Shown here piece after piece: positions 51,649-60,522 of a DNA stretch of 64,000 bases (the first letter of the stretch is position 1; every line of letters begins with the position of its first letter). Origin of the DNA: Breviolum minutum Mf 1.05b.01. Taxonomy: Eukaryota > Sar > Dinophyceae > Suessiales > Symbiodiniaceae. The position numbers and the translations under genes are program-made. The DNA lies in contig DF241051.1 of NCBI GenBank assembly GCA_000507305.1, forward strand, positions 4,256 to 68,255. The letters are read 5' to 3'. The notes beneath the pieces are model-generated. The model searched no databases and had not been told where the DNA came from. It saw only the letters and a list, made by a program, of their open reading frames with translations.

Positions 51649-51693
<45 letters not shown>

Positions 51694-51718
51694 ACAACCA
51701 CAACGACAACGACAACGA

Positions 51719-51763
<45 letters not shown>

Positions 51764-51783
51764 CAGCAGCAGCGACAGCAACG

Positions 51784-51819
<36 letters not shown>

Positions 51820-51840
51820 GCAACAACAGCAACTGCAACA
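51548..51840 (+). repeat. Compound AAC / GACAAC / GACAGC / CAG microsatellite
   Basis: About 290 bp: AAC triplets grade into GACAAC hexamers, then GACAGC hexamers and CAG, and the whole AAC-GACAAC-GACAGC-CAG cycle is repeated a second time before returning to AAC. It lacks stop codons in most frames and so produces Asn/Asp, Thr, Val, Leu and Cys low-complexity open frames on both strands. Confidence 0.95.
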
Positions 51841-53233
51841 AACCTCAACAAAACCTCGCAAATAAGTCGGGAAATTTTCCAGCAATACAGGAATTATTTT
51901 TCGGTTAAATAACATTGCTGTTTTCCACGGGAAAAGACCTTCATGTAAGCTTCCAGCCGGCTATGTTAGTTTTTCCAGATCACAGCTTTGCATTGCTTCA
52001 AAGAAGACGAAAGTGAAGAATCCGATCTGCAGAGCTTTTCCTAGCACCCGTTCAGCCCCGGCAGGTTTGACAGTGCTCTCACCCCATCCAAAAAAGCCAG
52101 GCGGGTTTTGTCAGTGGGGCCCCCCACTTGGAGGATCATCCCAGTTCGCAAGTAGTTAGTAGCCCTGGTTTATAAAACCATTTGACTTGGATTTGTTTTT
52201 TTAACGATGATTTTTACGGATTCTGCCACGGGATTCATCACCACTTCCAACCACTATTTGGGGAATATTTTTATTTTCCAACCACCTTAAGCAAATCTAA
52301 GGGGAACGAACAAAAATGGTAGAGGAAGTCGAGCCGTCGGATGGTTACAAAATTTAGGAGCTACGCCAGTTGAAATGATGGGTTATCGCAGATTCGAGAC
52401 GTTTTCACCGTTTTCATCCCTTAGTTGGGGGTAACCTTTTCGAGGGTCGCTTAACAATCCCAAAAGAGGCACAAAGAATTGATGATATTGATGGGTCTTG
52501 GATGATTTACAGTATTTTCATTATCCAAGGTGCAGGATCTTTGTCCAACAGTTGTGTTTGGAGAGTTGTTTTTTAATCACCCAGTGTCACAGTCACCACA
52601 CTCATCTTCACGATTTTTTGGTCAGGGCCCCGCTTCTGAATCATTTCTTGTTCAGTCTTTCTGGCAAAACAACGCTCTCACATTTGTTCGGTTAACAAAT
52701 TTAGAAGATTTCAGATTTCAGAGCTGGTTGGAAAAATATCGAAATAGTCGAGGGGGATTCTCAATACTTGCAAATTTCTAGGGGGATGGAAACTTGGTCA
52801 CCCTGACATAGCAAGAAAATTACATTTGATTGTGGGTCAAATCAGATTTATCAATACCACACAAAGAGATGTTTGGTGTTATTTTTCCGTTTTTTCGTTT
52901 TTTACCGAGTCACTCTGAAGCAGCGGTTGTTTTTATGAATATTTCTTACTGTTGATCAACAACAGGGTCTGCGCAAAAAAACAGAAACGTGGAAAAAGTA
53001 AGCCCCGCTGAAGTTGGATTTGTTTTCCGGGTGATGTTTGATCCTTTCTACCATCATGGTAGTAATCACCGTGAAATCATCATCCAGTGCGACCATGTTT
53101 GGGATATGTTCCACTCTTCTTTCTCAAAAGGCCCTGTAGTCGCCGTGGTTGAGATTGTTTGGTCTCCCCATGAAAAGGGGGAATCCGTCGTTATGGGATG
53201 GATTATCTCGTAGTCGCAAATCTCAGTAAAATG
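51841..53233. other. Intergenic DNA, two unrecognised frames
   Basis: Frames 52530-52781 (LTNLEDFRFQSWLEKYRNSR) and 52989-53213 (FVFRVMFDPFYHHGSNHREI) have reasonable composition but no known motif. A family E-prime half (ACTTGGAGGATCATCCCAG) lies near 52126. Confidence 0.3.
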
Positions 53234-53334
53234 CTAGGTGGTGGTTTCAAATATTTTTTATTTTCACCCCTATTTGGGGAAGATTTCCAATTTGACTAAT
53301 ATTTTTCAGATGATGGGTTGAAACCACCAGCTAG
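53234..53334 (+). repeat. MITE-like family A copy, target duplication AATG
   Basis: CTAGGTGGTGGTTTCAAATA to GTTGAAACCACCAGCTAG; AATG at 53230-53233 and 53335-53338. Confidence 0.9.
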
Positions 53335-53351
53335 AATGGTGTGTCGATGGT

Positions 53352-53480
53352 TTACTTGGAGGATCATCCCAGTCAATAAACAGTTAGGATGAAACCCCAA
53401 AGGGAGCCCACAACGCCAGGTCTTAGGGGACTTAGTCAAGTAACCACTTTCGAGTCCTGGGATGATTCTCCAAGTATCTA
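53352..53480. repeat. Family E-prime palindromic element
   Basis: TTACTTGGAGGATCATCCCA at the left and TGGGATGATTCTCCAAGTA at the right are inverted arms of about 22 bp around 85 bp. The arms resemble the family E core (GAGCCCATCCTCCAAGTA). Confidence 0.75.
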
Positions 53481-53674
53481 ACAAAATTCGATTCCAACTT
53501 GGAATGATTCGGGTTGAGTGGGGTTTTGCTACTCCATGATACTTGGGTCGATTGAAAAAAAAAACGGAGGTCATACAACCTCGCCAGAAAGGATAGTCTT
53601 TGTAGGGTAATCCTGGCATGAAAACTGGTTTTGAATTGAACTTTTGGCGGGTAAAGATCATGATGGGCATGCAT
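53481..53674. other. Anonymous spacer
   Basis: No feature seen; two overlapping minus-strand frames without motif. Confidence 0.4.
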
Positions 53675-53870
53675 CCTCCCTCAAACTAACATACCCCCTG
53701 AAAAAGGATGGTTGAAGTTGGAAGACTACAGGCCTATTTTCAGTGGCTATGTTACTAGCTGGCGCTTTCAAACATTTTTTACTTTCACCCCTAGTTGGGA
53801 AAGATTCCAATTTGACTAATATTTTTTCAGATGGGTTGAAACCACCAACTAGGTTAGTTTCAGAGAGGGA
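53675..53870 (+). repeat. MITE-like family B copy split by a family A insertion
   Basis: TCCTCCCTCAAACTAACATA and GTTAGTTTCAGAGAGGG are the outer arms; the insertion lies within the ATGTTAGTTT of the right arm. Confidence 0.85.
53755..53852 (+). repeat. MITE-like family A copy nested in family B, target duplication GTTA
   Basis: CTAGCTGGCGCTTTCAAACA to GTTGAAACCACCAACTAG. GTTA at 53751-53754 and 53853-53856; removing one copy restores TATGTTAGTTTCAG, the normal family B arm. Confidence 0.93.
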
Positions 53871-54081
53871 ACTTGATCTATACGTGGAACTCTGGATGTG
53901 GAACGTCTAACCTTTTTCGCCGTCTGCTGTAGCTGCGTTGCAGGCAAGGATACAACAAACAAGATGTCGTTGGATGTCGTTCCAGGGTAAAAGTCCACCA
54001 TGTAGAGGGTTCCAGCAAAATCAACGTCACTACATAATTCAAGCCGTGACCAGACTTGACCCCCAAACGCTGGAGGTCACT

Positions 54082-54189
54082 TAACCCCCCGACAACTAAC
54101 ATGACAATGGAAAATCACCATTTTTAATAGGAGATCCATCTTCAGATGGTTGGTTTTCCAGCCAGTCATGTTAGTTTTCCAGGGTGTAA
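54082..54189 (+). repeat. MITE-like family B copy, GACAACTAACATG subtype
   Basis: CCCCCCGACAACTAACATG and CATGTTAGTTTTCCAGGGTG arms; the inner ACAATGGAAAATCACC matches the copy at 24009. Confidence 0.8.
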
Positions 54190-55036
54190 CCTTTGAAAGT
54201 GTCACTTAACCATACCCAAAAAGGTCGCCAGCAGAATTGCAACTGGAAGTTTAATTTCAGGGATTAAGAAAAGCTGTCGAAAAAAACACCTTTTTCACCA
54301 ATCTCTCAAGTGACAAAATTGACATCTTTCAAATGTGTTTTTTAATGGAGGACTTGAATCAATCCGATGGTGATGGCGAAAGCTACGAAAAAATCCAACA
54401 GGACAAACGAAGAAAAACTATGTATATATTATATATATAATAATCATAATGATGATAATAATGATAATGATAATAATGATAATAATAATAACAATAACAA
54501 TAACAATACTACTAATAATAAGAGTAATAATAACATGATAATATATAAGAATATATTTTTATATATTATTTAATCATATTATATATATCATTATATTATA
54601 GATGATTGTACTCATATAAAATCTCAAAAAGAATTCTCCTATTTGGTTGGTTGGTTTCGTTTCCTACCATCCCTGTGCTTCACTTCATCAACTGCTATGC
54701 GTTGGGAACCCCGCTTTTGCGCCGCCCTATGCTGCCTCGCATGCCTGGGATCCTTATGGACGCTTTGGATCTGGAAATTCCAACGAGATGACGACCTCGT
54801 TGGGAGCTTGAATATTGAGGCAGATGAGACCTTGCCCCTTTTTTTGAGGAAATTTTTCAGAAATCTGGGCAGTTTGCAGTTTTTTCTGTGGGTGTTTTGA
54901 GAGGGGTTGGATGTTTTTTTAACTATAGTTTTGTTGGTACTTCTTGTTTTTTAAATGGAAAGGAATGTTGGCCTGGAATGGAACCAATCTGTGTGTCCCA
55001 CCCTTGTTGGCATCCCCCAAAAAAGATCAGACCTCC
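54190..55036. other. Intergenic DNA with an AAT/GAT/AAC array
   Basis: An AT-rich trinucleotide tract (AATGATAAT, AATAAT, AACAAT) runs at about 54440-54535, followed by TA-rich DNA to 54600. Frames at 54606-54900 have no motif. Confidence 0.5.
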
Positions 55037-55134
55037 CCGACCCCAAAGTTTAACATGGCCCCTGAAGAGTTACCATCCCTTCCAGGGAAAGGATAGTTTT
55101 ATAACCATCATTTTTCAGGGGCTATGAGGGGTGT
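55037..55134 (+). repeat. MITE-like family B copy, right end truncated
   Basis: CCGACCCCAAAGTTTAACAT, CCTGAAGAGTTACC and TTTTTCAGGGGCTATG match family B; the right terminal TTAAACTT is deleted, leaving AGGGGTGTA. Confidence 0.7.
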
Positions 55135-55368
55135 AATTCTGGTGGTTACTTGCCGGTCCTGGTTGGCAACTTTTTTGGGATTTGGGTGGAGTCCTGGAAT
55201 CCTCCACAAAATCACCGGGAAGAAATCTTGCAAGGATTCCAAGATGATCCGTTTCGTCGTGTTTTCCCTGGTAACAAATGACCCAAGATTCAAGCAAAAT
55301 TGACTAGCTGGTGAAGGGATGGATTTGGAGCTTGGGGTATGAAAACCTTGGTTATTTGCTGTATATCC
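55135..55368. other. Anonymous spacer
   Basis: No feature seen. Confidence 0.4.
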
Positions 55369-55447
55369 CATAGGATCCATACATTTACCATAACTTTAAG
55401 CCATAAACGTAGGTAAACATACCAGTCCCATGCCATGGATCCTATGA
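55369..55447. repeat. MITE-like family C copy
   Basis: CATAGGATCCATACATTTAC at the left, CATGCCATGGATCCTATG at the right; GTAGGTAAACATACCAG inside. Confidence 0.75.
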
Positions 55448-55894
55448 GTATATGGGGTATAAAAAAACTACCCAAGTCATGGTAAGGATGCACTTAAATG
55501 TGACCCAAGATGACCCAGTTCGAAGGCGCCAAGAGTTGGGGGTTGTTTTGAAGGAATGGAATTTGTTCATTGCGTGATTTCCCAGGGGATTTTTTGTTCC
55601 TTTGAAGGTTGGTGAAAGGATGAAAAAACTGAAATAGACCAAAAAACCTGTGTTTTTTTTGTTGGTGTTTGTGATTTGTGATATCCAAGTTGATGGTAGG
55701 CAACATAGGCATGCCTAGGCATGCCTTTCAGAGCTCCAAGTCATCATTTGGAATTGGTTGGTTTTGGGGGTCAGAAAGCCAAGTTTAGATGCAGATATCG
55801 ATGGATATCGATAGATATTACGGCTAATATCTGAGATATACCTTGGGCAGGGGAGCTAAGGCCCTAATGCCAGTCATCACCCTGATTTTTGTGT
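55448..55894. other. Anonymous intergenic DNA
   Basis: Short repeats AGGCATGCCTAGGCATGCCT near 55708 and ATATCGATGGATATCGATAG near 55795. No gene. Confidence 0.45.
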
Positions 55895-56104
55895 CCCCTC
55901 CCTGTAAACTAACATTTTGCCCATGAAAATCCCAATCTTTACTGGTAAATACCATCAAAACTAGGTGGTGGTTTCAAATATTTTTTATGTTCACCCCTAC
56001 TTGGGGAAGATTGCCCATTTGACTAGTATTTTTCAGAAGGGTTGAAACCACCAACTAGAAAATGGTGGATTTTCCATGGCCTATGTTAGTTTACAGGAGT
56101 GTAA
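55895..56104 (+). repeat. MITE-like family B copy split by a family A insertion
   Basis: CCCCTCCCTGTAAACTAACA and GTTAGTTTACAGGAGTGTA are the outer arms; inner GAAAATCCCAAT / GGATTTTCCATGG. Confidence 0.85.
55961..56058 (+). repeat. MITE-like family A copy nested in family B, flank AAAA
   Basis: CTAGGTGGTGGTTTCAAATA to GTTGAAACCACCAACTAG; AAAA on both sides, consistent with a 4-bp duplication. Confidence 0.9.
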
Positions 56105-56208
56105 CAAGTTTAGGCGACCAGAAAACTTGCAACTCACTTGCCACGAGTGATTGCATTGTCGGAGCGGTTGATGTTGATACATCCCAAGGCATACCAACAT
56201 ACTGTTGA

Positions 56209-56332
56209 TGGTTCACAAATCCGGCGGAAACGCACCAGTTGAGCTAAAGGTAGTTGAAATCCCGTTATTTACAATGTGTTGTACGTCCAAAAGGTGGGTA
56301 AACTTGCCGGATTTCTGCACCATCAAGAGTAC
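56209..56332. repeat. MITE-like family F copy, diverged
   Basis: TACTGTTGATGGTTCACAAA TCCGGC at the left, GCCGGATTTCTGCACCATCA AGAGTA at the right. Confidence 0.7.
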
Positions 56333-57126
56333 CTTAAATTGGCTTCGAGTGTGAAACCACGAAATCTAGACTTGGCATGCCTTTGGTACCTCCTCACAAC
56401 CTGAATCCCCCCCCTCAATTGGAGTTGATATGAGTTGATGAAAACAAACGGTGTTCCTAAAATCCACAAGCATCATGTAAAACCATAGGATATAAGGAAC
56501 CGGGTTGAGCACTGCCACATGTCAGTTTACTGATGATGATGATGATGATGAAGAAGATGATGAAATCTAGTGAACACAATTGAACCTCAAGTAGTTTCTC
56601 CCATGATTTACATTACAGGATGTTCCGAAACATTGGCATCGAGGGTGGATGTACCTCACAATAATTTTGTTGAGGAATGAGATCAATCCACTCCAAACTT
56701 CCATCTGGTGCCCTCTCTAAGGACACAAGAGTTGTTAAGTTTGGTGGGCCATGAACAACAATGGCCCAAAGGGGACGAAGTAGATGCACCCAATGAGTAC
56801 CTTGGGAGATGATTTGGGGGAAGGTGGGGAAAAAGGAAATGTCATGTCGACACGTTGGACTTGGAGATTTTTAGGAGTGATATCTCAACCCAATTGGTGA
56901 AAGGTATAAAATCCGGGAAGTATATCCAAAAATGATGTAAAAATAATGACCCTTCAAAGCTTAAGGAAAGTGCATACTATTTATCTGTTTTTGGAAGAGT
57001 TAAAGACTACCACCATGTGATTGGCTCTCTTTCATGTGTTCGAGTCCAGGAGATCGCGCAAGTATCTTCTTCATTGGTTGGGCCTTTGTTTACCTGTTTT
57101 TTGATGAGAAGAAGCTAGAACTATAC
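56333..57126. other. Intergenic DNA with a (GAT)n tract
   Basis: A short GAT array at about 56533-56563. No gene recognised. Confidence 0.45.
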
Positions 57127-57255
57127 AGAACTATCGTTGATCTACCCCCCACCCAGGATGCAATCGTCACCACCAAGATAATGAACAATTTTTAGTAGGG
57201 AGTCCCAACCTAAGCCTTCATTTGTAACGGTTAGTGGCTGGGGGGTAGATCCAAG
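57127..57255. repeat. Dispersed repeat family L, partial copy 3
   Basis: GATCTACCCCCCACCCAGGA at the left, CTGGGGGGTAGATCC at the right, GTCCCAACCTAAGCC inside. Its presence far from the retroelement shows that family L is dispersed and is not a retroelement terminal repeat. Confidence 0.6.
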
Positions 57256-59199
57256 CTCCATTTCCTCTACTGGCATGAAAATTTGCAGGTCATTTCTCAT
57301 GTTGACGTTCAGTTGTTCACTTGAGCCACTCAAAAACCTTTATCATTCCGTCTCACTTTTCAAGCTCCTCAACAGGAATTGTGTAACAAGGGGCGATTGT
57401 ATAATCGTATTAACCCCGAGAAAGGTTAACTTGCCAAAGAAGCGGGAAAAATTGGAGCTTGACTCAGAGATGAACGAAACTTTTCGAAAATGATGACATT
57501 GGCAACTCCCCAACCTCTCAAAGTACAAACCTACTTGGAATAATTGCCGAGGCTCCCACAACAATCGTCACAAAAATATCAGGGTCCCTTATAAATCTCT
57601 ACTTTCCAACAAGCGAGTATTCGTTCATGGATGATTTCAGCTGATTGGGTCGTTGGAAACCACACCAGCCACCGCAACCCGCGACACCGCGGAGAGCTAT
57701 TTGAAGCTCAGGATGATGTATAGTAGATAGAATCTGATGCAATTTCAATGTCTTGATTGAGTTCCCTTTTGGGGAAAACTTTAATTCTATTATTTTCCTT
57801 CAGGATGGCTATACATCAAGATCTTCCAATCTTCAACAATCAACTTAACAGAGCCTATGATCGGAAAATATCTTCTGAAATCGCCTCCAACTAACTGCAT
57901 ATACATACTACAAACCTCGCAAGAGTATCGGGAGGAAGCTGGGAACGCCCTCCTGGTTGCCCGAGGACATATTCCCTACCAAAGCCGCCAGCACTTTTGA
58001 GTTGATGATTTTCTGGCTTGAACCCTTTCGGTGGGATATGTTATCTAGTTCCTTGGAGGGTTATAAATTCATCCCAAGAATTATCAATCAACCAACTCTG
58101 AGACCAATTTTGGCGGCACCACGAAATCATGGAAATCACATGGAAATCACTAAGGGTACGTTACTAGGATGTCCTCCTGGGTTCGTGATCGTAACACTAT
58201 ATAGTCTAGTTAGTAAGTTAAGTTTTTGTTTCACCTATTTACAGGACGTATCCGATCTACTTAAAAAAAGGGGTGAAAAAATCCATTGATCCTAACTTTC
58301 ATGGACATCTAAGGGTAAAATCCCCCCAATTCTCCACCCATTTTTTCCTTCCCAGGCACCTTTGGTCCCAATGGTTGGCATGTCGTCGTCCAAATCTTCA
58401 TGCCGTGCTGCGTGAGAACCGGAGCACCGAAATAACCCGGGGATTTTACGTGAGGGTGTGTTTTTCCATCAAAAAAAACGGGGCCAACAATTTTCTGCGT
58501 TTTGGGATGGGTTTTTGGTAGGGTTGCAGAAGTTGATATGGAAGTTGATGGAAGATGGCATTACTTATTTTGGGTTTTGTTTATTTTTTCGCCAATCAAA
58601 CAAAAACACATCAGGGATCAAGCAGCATCCAGAAACTCTGGTTGATGGGTTTGTTATTGGTTTGTTGCTGAATCTGAAAAATCAACCACCAATAAACTAG
58701 CATTGGCCAGCTTGCTGCTTTGGAGACAGGAGCAGATTATTTCTCACCGTACCATGTTTTTCAGATGTTGATCAAATTCCTTTTAAGGGACGGCATCAAG
58801 TCCGTAGAATTCGGGGAATTTCCTCCAAAAAAAAAGACTAGCTGCAGCCGTAGCCTCTAGTAGTTTGCCCACGGATGATTTTTCATACCAAAGTGAAAAA
58901 GACCGCAAAAAAAATTGTTCCCCGAAGAATTGCCAGTGTATTGATGTATTGATCATATGCTCTATATACCCCTTTTTAGAGAGGATTTCAATATCACCCC
59001 ATTTCAGGGGGTTTTAAGATGATGTGTTTGGTGTTGTTCCGATCTGTTTTTATGATATTTCTTCGTCAAGGGGACATGACAGGTAGTGATGATCTAGTGT
59101 TGATGATTCAGAAGTCTTGCGAACCTAAATAATATACATGTTCAGTTTATATTGATATAATATAATTTACAATATATATATATATATAATTACATTTTC
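57256..59199. other. Intergenic DNA upstream of the LINE
   Basis: Frames at 57275-57493, 57957-58289 and 58273-58700 have no recognised motif. A TA run at about 59173-59189 precedes an abrupt shift to GC-rich sequence that I take as the LINE 5' end. Confidence 0.4.
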
Positions 59200-59539
59200 A
59201 GGCGTTTCGGCTTTGCACATTGTCCTGGTGCCCACCCGGACGGTGTGTAGCTTTTAACCCTAGGGAGTGCGTTGCTTTGCATGGGCAGCGTATCTCTCGC
59301 ACTTCTCTTTAGTTGCTGGTTCATTTATCTGCAAGGTGGTCCGATTTCCAGAACCGGCGTGGCACCGGCGTCAACGTTGGCTGCGACAACGTGCGAGGCG
59401 CACGCTACACAATCTGGGACGTGGACCTTTGACAATTGGGGCTCGCAAACGGTCTCGCAGGGCGGTGGTGCTACTCTCCAATCACCACTCCTGGAACTTG
59501 GAAGAGCAAAATTGTCAAACAGTACATCTTGTGGACACG

Positions 59540-60514
59540 ATGGATTGGCACTGCAAGAAATGCCAGATCCGGCAGTCCGTCTCAAAAGAACATTGCTCGA
59601 AATGCGGGGCGCATTGGAGCAAGGTTTGGCAACAGACACGGACACCACGGAGAAATGGCAGCAGATCGCAGAGCAAGCCGAAAACGGCACCCAAAAAGGA
59701 CGAGGGGGACGAAGATCTACATGTCTTCGCGGGCAAGACTCCTTGGGTAAGCTCTACACCCAATTCGAGGCTCAACGTGGTGGCTCCGCCTACAACAGCA
59801 GCACCACAAACCGAAGGCACCAATGTGGTGGAGAACGCATTGGATTTGCCACCGGAACCCAGTTTCGCAGAACCTCCTGGCCCAGAAGATTCTCTCAAGA
59901 CGTTGGAGCATCTCAGAGGCCTCAAGCAGGCGTTGACCTCTCTACCTCCGGAGTTGGAACAAAAACTGCAGGAGTTGGAGGACAAGCACAATGCAGCGGC
60001 AGTGCAGCTGAATCATGGGCATTTGAACCGTATGGGGAAGATGCAGAAGCAGATTACAGCTCTGTCCGAGAAGATCGTCAAGCTCGACCAGGACTGGCGC
60101 ACTTTCACCTCCCAGGTAGACGAGAGATTTCGCAAGCACAAAGCGTTATTCCTCGAGACCAGAGGAGAGCTAGTGAAGTTACGCAAGGCCAAGGTGATGG
60201 AGCTCGAGCAGATCAAGATGGAGATTTCCAAAGCATCCCAGTCGCTTCTCAATACACCCAATGCAAGTCCCAACGACGTGATCGACGTGGACGACTCGGA
60301 GCTTATGGCTTCACTACAGCAAGCTGCAGCACCGTTGGACGAGACGGAGGAGTACCCCCTTCCCGACGACGACGAGGAGATGGTTGCAGCGGCGGGAGCA
60401 GATGGGAAGCCGGTAGTGCATGCCTTCCAGAGGCGTGTCGCGGCAGGATCTCCGAAACAGGTGGCCAAAGACCACTTGAAGTTCAAGGATTCCAAAACCA
60501 AGGAGCCAAAGTGA
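59540..60514 (+). CDS. LINE-like ORF1: zinc ribbon plus coiled coil
   Basis: From the first in-frame ATG the product is 324 residues. It opens with MDWHCKKCQIRQ and C-x2-C-x10-C-x2-C (Cys 5, 8, 19, 22, followed by GAHW), a zinc ribbon of RanBP2-like look. A disordered P/S/T-rich segment leads to about 110 residues of heptad-like sequence (LEQKLQELEDKHNAAAVQ, KLRKAKVMELEQIKMEI), a probable coiled coil for trimer or dimer formation, then an acidic stretch and a basic tail (KFKDSKTKEPK). The frame is open upstream to 59267 but without ATG. Inferred role: RNA-binding chaperone of the element. Stop TGA at 60512-60514, eight bases before the ORF2 ATG. Confidence 0.65.
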   Translation: MDWHCKKCQIRQSVSKEHCSKCGAHWSKVWQQTRTPRRNGSRSQSKPKTAPKKDEGDEDLHVFAGKTPWVSSTPNSRLNVVAPPTTAAPQTEGTNVVENALDLPPEPSFAEPPGPEDSLKTLEHLRGLKQALTSLPPELEQKLQELEDKHNAAAVQLNHGHLNRMGKMQKQITALSEKIVKLDQDWRTFTSQVDERFRKHKALFLETRGELVKLRKAKVMELEQIKMEISKASQSLLNTPNASPNDVIDVDDSELMASLQQAAAPLDETEEYPLPDDDEEMVAAAGADGKPVVHAFQRRVAAGSPKQVAKDHLKFKDSKTKEPK

Positions 60515-60522
60515 GTGGTGAC

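Noticed and set aside
51480..51915. Overlapping open frames of 120-143 codons on both strands
   Set aside because: They are produced by the AAC/GACAAC/GACAGC microsatellite, which lacks stops; products are single-residue or two-residue runs.
12491..59199. tRNA, 5S rRNA, U snRNA or spliced-leader genes
   Set aside because: I looked for B-box-like GGTTCGAATCC blocks, 5S internal control blocks and a CCATTTTGGCTCAAG leader; only isolated fragments such as GTTCGAATCC at 46209 were present, without a foldable tRNA.
59272..60522. N-terminal 417 codons of the 1,342-codon open frame as coding sequence
   Set aside because: The overlapping frame 59540-60514 has a zinc ribbon and coiled coil and ends just before the ORF2 ATG, so it is the better reading; the overlap is kept only as a finding.
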